Assembly (NCBI GenBank): GCA_049642385.1
Contig: JBAROU010000155.1
Coordinates: forward strand, 1-37,110
Reading direction: 5' to 3'
DNA: 37,110 bases
Origin: JBAROU01 sp049642385
Lineage (GTDB): Bacteria > Chloroflexota > Dehalococcoidia > DSTF01 > RBG-16-68-14
The notes under the pieces were generated by a model. That model was not told the DNA's origin, ran no database searches, and worked only from the letters and a program-made list of their open reading frames with translations. Both the position numbers and the translations under genes were made by a program. This document shows, piece by piece, positions 25,519 through 33,197 of this stretch; the first letter of the stretch is position 1; every line of letters begins with the position of its first letter.

Positions 25519-26133
25519 CTACGCCTTCGCTGCCTCCATCCGCTCGGTGAACGCGGTGCTCACTGAAAGCTGCCCCTGCTCGTCCGTGCGAAACAGCGAG
25601 ACGACGTCGTAGCCACGCGCGCGCAGCGCGTCGCCGCCGCCCTCGTGGCGCTCCACCAGCACCGCGACGAGCGCGACCTGCGCCTCTAACGCCTCCACCG
25701 CCTCGATCGCTTTCTGCACGGAGCCGCCCGTGGTGATCGCATCCTCGACGATCGCGACGCGGCGTCCCTTCGTCACCACCTCATCGCCCTCATCCGCGTA
25801 CGGCTCCGCGATTAGGTCGCGCGCACCGTACGCCTTCTGCTCCATGCGCACGACGAACACCGGCAGATCGCGGCCGCGCTCCAGCGCCGCAGCCCCCACC
25901 GACATCGCGATTGGCACTGCGCCCAGCGCCGGACCGCCCACGGCCTCCGCGCCCGATGCCAGCACAACATCGACGAGCGCCTCGCCGATCAGCTTCGCGG
26001 CCGAGGGGCGCAGCGTGACGCGCTTGCCGTTGTAGTAGTAGTTGCTCTTCTTGCCAGACGCGAGCGTGAAATCGCCGTAGCGGAAGCAGTGGCGCTGCAT
26101 CAGCTCGCGCAGCCGCTCGATCGTCTCACTCAT
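25519..26133 (-). CDS. pyrE: Orotate phosphoribosyltransferase
   Basis: Joins orotate to PRPP to give OMP in de novo UMP synthesis. It has 204 residues. The family N-terminus (FRYGDFTLASGKKSNYYYNGK) and the PRPP-binding motif VAIVEDAITTGGSV are present, as is the flexible catalytic loop around VVRMEQKAYG. ATG 26133 has GGGAGG 8 bases upstream and overlaps the end of the preceding gene by 8 bases. A GTG at 26136 is a poorer choice. It is the last gene of the five-gene trmO-to-pyrE unit. Confidence 0.96.
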   Translation of the reverse strand: MSETIERLRELMQRHCFRYGDFTLASGKKSNYYYNGKRVTLRPSAAKLIGEALVDVVLASGAEAVGGPALGAVPIAMSVGAAALERGRDLPVFVVRMEQKAYGARDLIAEPYADEGDEVVTKGRRVAIVEDAITTGGSVQKAIEAVEALEAQVALVAVLVERHEGGGDALRARGYDVVSLFRTDEQGQLSVSTAFTERMEAAKA

Positions 26134-26644
26134 CACCTGCGCCTCCCTTCGCTGCTTCGTACGCCTGCCAGTCTTCCGTCAGCTTCCGTCGCGAGTAGTT
26201 GAAGCCCACTTCGTCGCCCCAGAAGCCACCCAGCAGCCCGGCCAGCACGCGCGCCAGCACAAACAGCAGCGCGATGTCGAACACGTACCACCAGACGTTC
26301 GCGTTCTTGAGGAACAACACGTAGAAGACGGCGATGAAGATCACCACGCCGAGCATCAGCCCCAGGTACGCGAAGCCGTTTACCACCATGCTCTCGCGGC
26401 GGCGCATGCTCCGGAACATGGCCAGAACGTCGTCCGGCACCTGCTCCACCGGCTTGCGCTGTCGAACGGCAGTGCCGCAGTTCGCGCACTCCTTGCGCTT
26501 GCGTGCCATTGGCGTGTAGCAATAGCCGCAGAAATAGCCCGCGTTCGGCGCTTCGCCCTTGAGCACGCCCTCAAGCACCGTCGATAGCCGCTCCGAGAAG
26601 ACCGGCACCTCCGTAGACGCCTCGGTGTGCGTCTGCGCGCTCAC
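26126..26644 (-). CDS. Zinc-ribbon membrane protein of unknown function
   Basis: 172 residues from GTG 26644, which overlaps the mug stop as GTGA. A four-Cys zinc ribbon (Cys39, Cys42, Cys53, Cys56; FCGYCYTPM and ECANCGTAV) is followed by two membrane helices (about 92-112 and 117-140) and a charged C-terminal tail. The membrane anchor and N-terminal zinc ribbon suggest a binding or scaffold protein, not an enzyme. I do not recognise a named family. It sits between a DNA glycosylase and pyrE, coupled to both by overlapping codons, so the three genes are co-translated. Confidence 0.8.
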   Translation of the reverse strand: MSAQTHTEASTEVPVFSERLSTVLEGVLKGEAPNAGYFCGYCYTPMARKRKECANCGTAVRQRKPVEQVPDDVLAMFRSMRRRESMVVNGFAYLGLMLGVVIFIAVFYVLFLKNANVWWYVFDIALLFVLARVLAGLLGGFWGDEVGFNYSRRKLTEDWQAYEAAKGGAGDE

Positions 26645-27150
26645 GAGCGCGCCTCTCGATCGACGATGCGTTTGAGTTCGCGGAAGAAGCCCAGCTTGTC
26701 GGCACGCTGGTACGCCGCCGTGCGCGCGCTGGTCGACGGCATCACGAACGCCAGCGCGCCTTCGAATCGATCCTCCTGCAACCCGAACTGGCACGATCTC
26801 CCTACCGCCGCCTCGTAGATCAGCTTACCGTTGAAGCAGACCACGCGCGGTCGATACCGGCGCAGCTTCTCGCGCAGACGCGTCGCACCCGCGACCAGCT
26901 CCTTGCGCGCAAGGTCGTCGCTGCCTCGCGACGGTCGCTCGACCAGGTTCGTCAGCCCGATGCCGAACTCCAGCGTGCGCCGGTCGTCCTCGGACGTCAG
27001 CCGCTCCGACACGAAGCCGGCCTCGTACAGCAGCGGCCAGAAGTGGTTCCCCGGCCCCGCGTAGTGATGCCCGTGCGCGGCAGACGCCCGCCCCGGGTTG
27101 ATGCCTACGAAGACGACGTCAAGGTTCGGCTGAAGGTAGTCAGGGAGCAT
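26641..27150 (-). CDS. mug: Mug-type G/U(T) mismatch uracil-DNA glycosylase
   Basis: Removes uracil or thymine mispaired with guanine. From ATG 27150 the product is 169 residues, and the family motif GINPG falls at 16-20, putting Asn18 exactly on the catalytic Asn18 of E. coli Mug. The loop MPSTSARTAAYQ corresponds to NPSGLSR of Mug. The upstream in-frame ATG at 27192 would add 14 residues encoded by a dispersed-repeat-like sequence (27153-27175), which argues for the shorter form. It has AGGATGG just upstream. It lies 84 bases after the HhH glycosylase gene, in a likely repair cluster. Confidence 0.93.
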   Translation of the reverse strand: MLPDYLQPNLDVVFVGINPGRASAAHGHHYAGPGNHFWPLLYEAGFVSERLTSEDDRRTLEFGIGLTNLVERPSRGSDDLARKELVAGATRLREKLRRYRPRVVCFNGKLIYEAAVGRSCQFGLQEDRFEGALAFVMPSTSARTAAYQRADKLGFFRELKRIVDREARS

Positions 27151-27152
27151 GC

Positions 27153-27175
27153 CATCCTGAGTTTGTTGAAGGACG
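27153..27175. repeat. Copy of a widespread CTTCAACAAACTCAGGATG-type repeat
   Basis: Reads CATCCTGAGTTTGTTGAAGG on the plus strand. The close relative CATCCTGAGCTTGTCGAAGG is a dispersed intergenic repeat in many bacteria, from memory. Here it covers the region just before the preferred mug start. Confidence 0.4.
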
Positions 27176-27234
27176 CGCAGCTTAGTCGCCATTTCGGTTC
27201 GATGGTAGCACGGAGGACGGGCGCAGCCTACCGG

Positions 27235-27894
27235 TCAGGAAGGGGCGCGCCCCGTGTCACACACCTCGCGCAGACAACACGCATCGCAACGCGGGCGCGG
27301 GCGACACGTCTGCTTGCCGTGCAAGACCAGCAGCCCGTGCCAGCGCCGGTAGGACGCTACGTCCGGCGCGACGGCCGACTCGAACCAGCGTTGCCACGTC
27401 TCGTAGCGCTCACCTTCCGGCCCAAGCTCCAGCCGGCGCATGATCCGCTTCGCATAGGCGTCGATCAGGAACGCCGGCCGCCCCGCGGCGTAGAGCGCGA
27501 TCGCGTCCGCCGTCTCCGGCCCGACGCCGTGCGTGGCGAGCAGTCGCGCGCGCAGCTCGTCTGTCGACAGCGCCAGCAGCCGGTCGAGTCCCCCACCGTC
27601 CTCCGCGACACGCGCCAGCGCGAGCAGCCGCCGCGCTTTCGTCGCCGGCGTGCCCGCCGGCCGCACCAACTCCGCCAGCGTCGCTTCCGAGAGCTGCGCG
27701 ATCGCACGCAGCGATAGCGTCTCGGCATCGTCGAGGCGCTCCAGCGCCCGCTCGACGTTGCCCCAGTTCGTGTGCTGCACCAGCACCGCGCTGATGCAGA
27801 TGTAGTCGGGCGGCGTGTTGGGCTGCCAGTGCCAGCCCGCGTAGTCGTACGCCGCGTCGAGGCGAACGAAAACATCGGCGGGCACCGTCGTCAT
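27235..27894 (-). CDS. HhH-GPD base-excision DNA glycosylase (endonuclease III-like, [4Fe-4S])
   Basis: Excises damaged bases. It has 219 residues. The helix-hairpin-helix (THGVGPETADAIALYA, 121-136) is followed by catalytic Asp145 (FLIDAYAKR). The iron-sulfur cluster ligands are Cys197-x5-Cys203-x2-Cys206-x5-Cys212. The Lys of endonuclease III (LPGVGRKTA) is Glu127 here, so it is probably a monofunctional glycosylase without lyase activity, as in MagIII-like alkyladenine enzymes. The substrate is not certain. Its ATG (27894) overlaps the trmO stop by 4 bases. Confidence 0.87.
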   Translation of the reverse strand: MTTVPADVFVRLDAAYDYAGWHWQPNTPPDYICISAVLVQHTNWGNVERALERLDDAETLSLRAIAQLSEATLAELVRPAGTPATKARRLLALARVAEDGGGLDRLLALSTDELRARLLATHGVGPETADAIALYAAGRPAFLIDAYAKRIMRRLELGPEGERYETWQRWFESAVAPDVASYRRWHGLLVLHGKQTCRPRPRCDACCLREVCDTGRAPS

Positions 27895-28445
27895 TGCGAC
27901 GCGTCCTCTGGCGGATGAAGGAGCCAGTCCGGCACCTGCGCGTCGGCGACGCTGTCGTACATTGGTAAGTACGGCTTGACGTCGAGCACCGGCGTGCCGT
28001 CGATCGCGTCAAGGCCCCGCACGCGCAGGATGTTGCGCCGCCGGCGCAGCAGCGGCACCACCGCCACGCCCAGCCCGTTCGGGCGGCGCTGGCTGCGCGT
28101 GGCCAGGACGCCCTGCTCCGGGAAGCGCGGGTCGTTCATCGGACGCAAGCGGAGCACGTCGCGCGCCTCGTCCGGCACCCGGTGGAAGGAGAAGACGACG
28201 ATGATGTGCGAATACGCCTCGATGCCGTCCAGCGCCGCGCTTAGCTCGTCGCGCACGATCACGTCCGAGCGCACATCCTCCCAGCCGAACGGCTGCGGTT
28301 CCCGCACGCTATTCCGAACGACGCCGATCGGGCGCAGGCTGACCGGTTCGCGCGGCACCGGCGGCACCCCCAAACCGAACGCGCGGCGAACGGAATCGAC
28401 CAACCGTCCAAGCCAGCCGCGCAGGGCATCAGTCACGGATCGCAT
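27891..28445 (-). CDS. trmO: TrmO-like tRNA t6A37 methyltransferase (YaeB/TsaA family)
   Basis: Probably methylates N6-threonylcarbamoyl-adenosine at tRNA position 37 using SAM. It has 184 residues. Family motifs are PIGVVRNSVREPQPFGWED, GIEAYSHIIVVFSFHRVP, RRPNGLGVAVVPLL, and the C-terminal GTPVLDVKPYLPMYDSV. There is a basic N-terminal extension of about 38 residues (RGWLGRLVDSVRRAFG). It is the first gene of the minus-strand operon and diverges from gyrB over 308 bases. Confidence 0.9.
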   Translation of the reverse strand: MRSVTDALRGWLGRLVDSVRRAFGLGVPPVPREPVSLRPIGVVRNSVREPQPFGWEDVRSDVIVRDELSAALDGIEAYSHIIVVFSFHRVPDEARDVLRLRPMNDPRFPEQGVLATRSQRRPNGLGVAVVPLLRRRRNILRVRGLDAIDGTPVLDVKPYLPMYDSVADAQVPDWLLHPPEDASQ

Positions 28446-28753
28446 CTCGCGCGTAATCCTCCGTTGCCAGCCGCATCAGGCAGCATGCGTGCGTATCAGC
28501 GAGTCTCCGCATGTTCTTTTCTCCAGGACGTACGCCAGATGACATCCTCGCCGCGCGACCGGCGCGGAAGCGCCATCGGCCGTTCTCTCGAATCGCTATG
28601 TATGCTACACTGAAGGAGCTTCAGAAACACGCGCGTCCCCGCCATCTCCATCCAGCCAGGACGCCTTCGGGGACGGGCTCAAGGATACCATTCTGCCGCA
28701 GCCGTCCACGCGCGCGACGTTCGCCGCAGGGCGCTCGGCCGATCGGGAGGAAC
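28446..28753. other. Divergent trmO/gyrB intergenic region with structured gyrB leader
   Basis: There is no credible gene in these 308 bases. A probable extended -10 promoter for gyrB lies at 28603-28611. A small hairpin CTGAAG-GAG-CTTCAG is at 28610-28624. A longer-range 8-bp pairing, CGTCCCCG (28634-28641) with CGGGGACG (28668-28675), could fold in the transcribed leader of about 135 bases. The gyrB frame is open through most of it but has no suitable start with a Shine-Dalgarno. No promoter is obvious for trmO. Confidence 0.45.
28603..28611 (+). promoter_or_regulatory. Putative extended -10 promoter of gyrB
   Basis: TGC followed by TACACT (28606-28611) fits an extended -10 element; the -35 is poor. 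This is a tentative call. Confidence 0.35.
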
Positions 28754-30766
28754 ATGGCACGTAAAGCCGCACCGACCGCCAAGAAGGCTCCCAGGGCCGC
28801 CAAGAACGACTACACCGCGCGAGATATCCAGGTCCTCGAAGGCCTGGAGGCGGTCCGGCGCCGGCCGGGCATGTACATTGGCAGCACCGACCAACGCGGC
28901 CTCCACCACCTCATCATTGAGATCGTTGACAACGCCATCGACGAAGCGATGGCCGGCTTCTGCGATCACGTCTGGGTGACGATTCAGAAGGATGGCCACG
29001 TGATGGTCCGCGACAACGGTCGCGGCATCCCCGTCGACAGGCACGCCCGCACCGGCAAGTCCGGGCTGGAAACCGTCATGACCTACCTGCACGCCGGCGG
29101 TAAGTTCGGCGGCGGGGCCTACAAGGTGTCGGGCGGGCTCCACGGCGTCGGCGCCTCGATCGTCAATGCGCTCTCCGAAGAGACATGGGTGGAGGTGCAC
29201 CAGAAGGGCAAGATCTACCGCCAGGAGTACTCGCGCGGCAAGGCCACGACCAAAGTGCAGCAGGTCAAACAGTCCAGGTACCCGTACGGAAGCGGCGGCG
29301 CCCGCACCTCGTCCGGCACGATCACGGGCTTCCTCCCGGACAGCACTATCTTCGAAACACTTGATTACGACTTCCAGACGATCGCTCAGCGCTTTCGTGA
29401 GTACGCCTACCTCACCAAGGGCGTCTGGATCCAGTTCGTCGACGAGCGCGACGACCGCGAACTGAACTTCTACTTCGAGGGCGGCGTCGCCAGCTTCGTC
29501 CGCCACCTCAACCACGGCCGCGAGGTGCTCTACCCACGCCCGATCTACGTCGAACGAGAGGTGGACAGCACCGCGATCGAAGCGGCGATTCAGTACAACG
29601 AAGGCTTCGCGGAATCAACCTTCGCCTTTGCCAACTGCATCAACACCATCGACGGCGGCAGCCACCTCACAGGCTTCCGCTCGGCGCTCACGCGCGCCCT
29701 GAACGACTACGCCCGCAAGCAGAAGATCCTCAAGGACAGCGACCCCAACCTCACCGGCGAAGACGTGCGCGAGGGTCTGGTCGCCGTCATCAGCGTCAAG
29801 CTCGCTGAGCCTCAGTTCGAGGGCCAGACCAAGACGCGCCTCGGCAACCCCGAGGTGAAGGGCCAGGTCGAGTCCGTCATCGCTGAGCAGCTCGCCGCGC
29901 ACCTCGAGGAGCACCCCTCCGAAGGCCGCAAGATCATCGAGAAGTGCCTCACGACAGCGCGCGCGCGCGAGGCTGCCCGCAAAGCGCGCGACCTCGTCGT
30001 GCGCAAGGGCGCACTCGAAGGTAGCAACCTGCCCGGCAAGCTCGCCGACTGCTCGGACCGCAACCCGGAGAACTGCGAGCTTTACATCGTCGAGGGTCCG
30101 TCCGCAGGCGGCTCGGCGAAAGAAGGTCGCGACCGGCGCTTCCAGGCGATCCTGCCGCTGCGCGGCAAGATCCTCAACATCGAGAAGGCTCGCATCGAAA
30201 AGATGCTCTCCCATGAATCGCTGCGCATCCTGATCACCGCGATGGGCGCGGGCTTCGGCGAGCAGATGGACATGGACAATCTCCGCTACCACCGCGTCAT
30301 TATCATGACCGACGCCGACGTCGACGGCGCCCACATTCGCACGCTGCTCCTCACCTTCTTCTTCCGCTACTTCAAGGAGCTGATCGACCGCGGCCATCTC
30401 TTCATTGCCATGCCGCCGCTTTACAAGGTTCAAGCCGGCAAGGAGTCGACATGGCTCTACAACGACCAAGAGCTGGAGAGCTACCAGAAGCGCCGGAACG
30501 GCAAGAAGAACGGGAAGGCCCAGGCCGACGGCGAAACAAAAGAGGTCAAGCTCAACGTCCAGCGCTACAAGGGTCTCGGTGAGATGAACCCGGACCAGCT
30601 CTGGGAGACGACGATGGACCCCGAGCGCCGCACGCTCCTCCGCGTCGACATCGAGAGCGCGATGGAAGCCGACCTGCTCTTCTCCCACCTCATGGGCGAA
30701 GAGGTGGAGCCGCGCAAGAAGTTCATCCAGGCCCACGCCGCCCAGGTGCGCAACCTGGACGTGTAG
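28754..30766 (+). CDS. gyrB: DNA gyrase subunit B (type IIA topoisomerase ATPase subunit)
   Basis: ATPase and TOPRIM subunit that drives negative supercoiling with GyrA. It has 670 residues from ATG 28754, with GGAGG just 3 bases upstream. The GHKL ATPase motifs EIVDNAIDEAMAG, RDNGRGIPVD and GGLHGVGASIVNALS are clear. The TOPRIM metal residues are Glu447 and the DAD pair in MTDADVDGAHIRTL. The usual EGDSAGG is EGPSAGG here: Pro449 replaces the Asp that is a quinolone-resistance position (E. coli Asp426). The C-terminus RYKGLGEMNPDQLWETTMDP is typical. It has a short Lys/Asn-rich insert (KRRNGKKNGKAQAD). ParE cannot be fully excluded. Confidence 0.96.
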   Translation: MARKAAPTAKKAPRAAKNDYTARDIQVLEGLEAVRRRPGMYIGSTDQRGLHHLIIEIVDNAIDEAMAGFCDHVWVTIQKDGHVMVRDNGRGIPVDRHARTGKSGLETVMTYLHAGGKFGGGAYKVSGGLHGVGASIVNALSEETWVEVHQKGKIYRQEYSRGKATTKVQQVKQSRYPYGSGGARTSSGTITGFLPDSTIFETLDYDFQTIAQRFREYAYLTKGVWIQFVDERDDRELNFYFEGGVASFVRHLNHGREVLYPRPIYVEREVDSTAIEAAIQYNEGFAESTFAFANCINTIDGGSHLTGFRSALTRALNDYARKQKILKDSDPNLTGEDVREGLVAVISVKLAEPQFEGQTKTRLGNPEVKGQVESVIAEQLAAHLEEHPSEGRKIIEKCLTTARAREAARKARDLVVRKGALEGSNLPGKLADCSDRNPENCELYIVEGPSAGGSAKEGRDRRFQAILPLRGKILNIEKARIEKMLSHESLRILITAMGAGFGEQMDMDNLRYHRVIIMTDADVDGAHIRTLLLTFFFRYFKELIDRGHLFIAMPPLYKVQAGKESTWLYNDQELESYQKRRNGKKNGKAQADGETKEVKLNVQRYKGLGEMNPDQLWETTMDPERRTLLRVDIESAMEADLLFSHLMGEEVEPRKKFIQAHAAQVRNLDV

Positions 30767-30775
30767 CGCGCGTCG

Positions 30776-31189
30776 TTGGCAGACACCGACGCCCTCCGCG
30801 CCACGCGCGAGCGCATCGTTCGCCAGCACATGGCGGCCGAGAACGCGCTCGACTTCGATACCGCGCTCGCGACGTTCAAACACCCACGATACGAGCTCAT
30901 CGCCACGGACACGGTGCACGACGGCCCCGAGGCCGTTGCGCGCTACTATCGTGAGTCGCGCGCCGCCTTCCCAGACCAGCGCAACGAGCTCATCTCGCTC
31001 CGCCACGCGGACGACGCCGTCATCGTCGAGTTCTGGCTACTCGGCACGCACACGGGCGGCGTAGAGCCGACCGGCCGCGCGTTCAAGTGTCGGATGACCG
31101 CCTTCTTCATCTTCGAAGACGCCGACCTGGTCTGCGAGCGTGTCTATTTCGACTCGGCGACCATCCGCCGCCAGCTCACGCAACCGTAG
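30776..31189 (+). CDS. SnoaL/NTF2-like domain protein
   Basis: A 137-residue ester-cyclase-like or NTF2-fold protein. The helix ending MAAENALDFDTALATF is followed by VHDGPEAVARYYRESRAAFPDQRNEL, then strands with VEPTGRAFKCRMTAFF and DLVCERVYFDSATIRRQL. These are hallmarks of SnoaL-like polyketide cyclases, which are usually misnamed. Function unknown. The likely start is TTG 30776, 9 bases after the gyrB stop, with no clear Shine-Dalgarno; the alternative ATG at 30830 would delete the first helix. Coupling to gyrB is possible. Confidence 0.82.
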   Translation: MADTDALRATRERIVRQHMAAENALDFDTALATFKHPRYELIATDTVHDGPEAVARYYRESRAAFPDQRNELISLRHADDAVIVEFWLLGTHTGGVEPTGRAFKCRMTAFFIFEDADLVCERVYFDSATIRRQLTQP

Positions 31190-31201
31190 CCATCGCGCCC
31201 C

Positions 31202-31224
31202 GGTGTCAGGCCTTCCTTGACACC
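31202..31224 (+). terminator. Terminator-like hairpin after SnoaL-like gene
   Basis: GGTGTCA (31202-31208) pairs with TGACACC (31218-31224), extended by GG/CC with one bulge around a CCTT loop. It is followed by a weak T-containing stretch (CCTTGTCTT). Confidence 0.5.
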
Positions 31225-31289
31225 TTACGCCCCTTGTCTTAGAGTAATCCCGCTGTTGGCGAACGACGCGTTCGAGGCGGGGTGGCTTC

Positions 31290-32003
31290 ATGGCAAACAG
31301 GATCAGCGATAGCGGACTGCAACTCATCGCGGGCTTTGAAGGCCTCAGCCTGCTGCTGTACAACGATCCGGTCGGGCACTGCACCATCGGCTACGGGCAT
31401 CTCGTCCACCGGGGCCCGATCAACGGCAGCGAACCGGCGGAGTTCCGGCGCGGCATCACCGAAGCGCGCGCCCTAGAGCTGCTCCGCGCCGATGCCGCCT
31501 CCGCCGAATCGGCGGTCAATGGCGCCGTCCAGGTGCCGCTCAATCAGCACCAGTTTGATGCGCTGGTGAGCTTCGTCTACAACGTCGGCGCAGGCGCGCT
31601 CCAGACCTCGACGCTCCTCCGGCTCCTCAACAGTGGTGACTATGACGCGGTACCAGCCCAACTGGCGCGCTGGACCAAGGCCAGCGGCGTCGAGCTGCCC
31701 GGCCTCGTCCGCCGCCGGCAGGCGGAGGGGCAGCTCTGGAGTCAAAGCGCCCCTGCGCCCAGGCGCCGACCGCCCAATAACAATCGGCAGCGCGATCTGG
31801 AGCTCGCGGGAGGTGAAGGCGCCATGGCAGTGATCGTGAAGGCACCGGGCTCAGACACCAACTACGTAACGAACTTCGTCGTCCGTCGTCCGATCAGGAC
31901 GGCGAAAGAGCGCCAGGAGATGGTCCGCGCTGGCCTGCCGCCAACGGTCCATCAGATTTCCGAAGAGACGTTGAAGTCGATCCCGGTGCTCGAGAATGAG
32001 TAG
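31290..32003 (+). CDS. GH24 (T4/P22-type) lysozyme with extra C-terminal domain
   Basis: Muramidase that cleaves peptidoglycan. It has 237 residues. The phage-type catalytic triad E-8aa-D-5aa-T is exact: Glu17 (GFEGLS), Asp26, Thr32 (HCTIGYGH). QFDALVSFVYNVGAGAL and RRRQAEGQLW are further family motifs. Residues about 150-237 are an unassigned tail (Pro/Arg-rich linker, then AVIVKAPGSDTNYVTNFVVRRP). There is no signal peptide, holin or other phage gene nearby, so it may be a domesticated enzyme or a lone prophage remnant. It ends 3 bases from the convergent neighbour. Confidence 0.9.
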   Translation: MANRISDSGLQLIAGFEGLSLLLYNDPVGHCTIGYGHLVHRGPINGSEPAEFRRGITEARALELLRADAASAESAVNGAVQVPLNQHQFDALVSFVYNVGAGALQTSTLLRLLNSGDYDAVPAQLARWTKASGVELPGLVRRRQAEGQLWSQSAPAPRRRPPNNNRQRDLELAGGEGAMAVIVKAPGSDTNYVTNFVVRRPIRTAKERQEMVRAGLPPTVHQISEETLKSIPVLENE

Positions 32004-32006
32004 CGC

Positions 32007-33104
32007 CTAACGCAGCTTGGGGAAGGCTTCCGGCGGGTAACGGAACGCCCGGAAGACGGCGTTCGTCGTGCCGAACACCTGCGCCTCGAAGAAGTGCGGG
32101 TTGACGTACTCCCAGACGATCTCGTAGCCCGCCGTCACCTCGAAGATGCGCCCGGTCAGCCCTTCACAGATGAGCGTGTTGCCGTTTGGCAGGCGTTGCG
32201 CCCCCGAGATGTAGCTGCTGAAGAAGCTCAGCATCGCCGACGTGTCGCGGTACTGCCACACCACCTTGCCCGACTCCGGCTCGACCTCGAGGACGGTCGA
32301 AAACACGAGCGGGTTGCCCTGCCGGCGCGCGCCGTTGTTGTAGATCAGCACGTTGCCATTCGCCAGGAGGCTCGGGTCGTGCTGCTGCGCGAGCAGCGGT
32401 GGGCGCAGCTTCCAGACGAAGTCGCCCGTCTTGCGATCGATACGCGCGACGGTCGAGATATTGCGCATGCTGATCATCACGTCGCCGCCCGGCAGCGGCA
32501 CGATCGTGTTGCTGTGCGACCACTCGTGCCGCAGGTCCGTGGCCGTGATCACATCCTCCGCCGGATCGAGGTGCTCGTACGCGTGCCACTCCCAGACCAG
32601 CTTGCCATCAGCGTCGACTTCGACGATGCGATCACCGTACATTCGACCCTCGTGCTCAGAGCCGGGGATGCCCCCTTGCACCTTCGGGATGAGGTCAGCC
32701 GGCACCGGCTCCAGCGTCAGGTAGAGCGCGCCGCCGCTCTCCGTCCGCCGAGCGTCGTGGTGGTGCGCCGGGTCGTCATGCTGCCAGACGATGTTGCCCT
32801 CCCAGTCGGCTTCCATGATCGAGCCGCCCTTGAACACCGGCCACGCCGGGAAATACTCACCTGGTAGGGCCGGCGTGTGGCCGCCGTAGAAGAGGTTGCC
32901 GTTAGGCAGCAGGTAGCCATAATCGCCGGGGGGCAGCGGCATCCGCCATGTGTGCACCTCATTACCCTCCATATCGAGGAGGTAGACCGTGCCTTCGCCA
33001 AACATGGGCGCGTAAAGCGTACAGCCGGAGAACGCCTTCCCCGCATCGTGCGCCGTGAGCCCTAGCCGGCGCGTGCGACGCCACGTCGCTTGATCGACAG
33101 CCAT
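32007..33104 (-). CDS. Arylsulfotransferase-like (ASST) beta-propeller protein
   Basis: Probable PLP-independent aryl-sulfate sulfotransferase-like propeller. It has 365 residues. Repeated blade motifs, each with a Gly-Asn or Asn-Gly turn, are present: LLPNGNLFYGGH, LVWEWHAYEHLDP, LLANGNVLIYNNGARR, RLPNGNTLICEGLTGRIFEV and EIVWEYVNP. A conserved His in LRHEWSHSNTIV may be catalytic, as in bacterial ASST. It has no signal peptide, so the location is unclear. Start ATG 33104 has AGGAGG 4 bases upstream (ATG 33107 is 1 base away). Gene function is by family similarity only. Confidence 0.85.
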   Translation of the reverse strand: MAVDQATWRRTRRLGLTAHDAGKAFSGCTLYAPMFGEGTVYLLDMEGNEVHTWRMPLPPGDYGYLLPNGNLFYGGHTPALPGEYFPAWPVFKGGSIMEADWEGNIVWQHDDPAHHHDARRTESGGALYLTLEPVPADLIPKVQGGIPGSEHEGRMYGDRIVEVDADGKLVWEWHAYEHLDPAEDVITATDLRHEWSHSNTIVPLPGGDVMISMRNISTVARIDRKTGDFVWKLRPPLLAQQHDPSLLANGNVLIYNNGARRQGNPLVFSTVLEVEPESGKVVWQYRDTSAMLSFFSSYISGAQRLPNGNTLICEGLTGRIFEVTAGYEIVWEYVNPHFFEAQVFGTTNAVFRAFRYPPEAFPKLR

Positions 33105-33197
33105 CATGCCTCCTCTGCCGGTCAGAGCGACCGGACGCACCAGTCTAGCCCCGCGCCGGCAGCCGGACAAGCTGCAACGAGGCGCTATCCTGATGGC

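Noticed and set aside
29615..31006. Long minus-strand frame opposite gyrB
   Set aside because: Antisense shadow of gyrB and the SnoaL-like gene, with a Leu/Val/Ala/Glu/Arg-rich product and no recognisable motif.
31290..32003. Prophage marked by the GH24 lysozyme
   Set aside because: No other phage gene, integrase, attachment site or composition shift in the flanking genes.
33090..33197. N-terminal extension of the 33198 hypothetical protein from ATG 33090
   Set aside because: It would overlap the Shine-Dalgarno and start of the divergent gene, and the extension is low-complexity with no Shine-Dalgarno.
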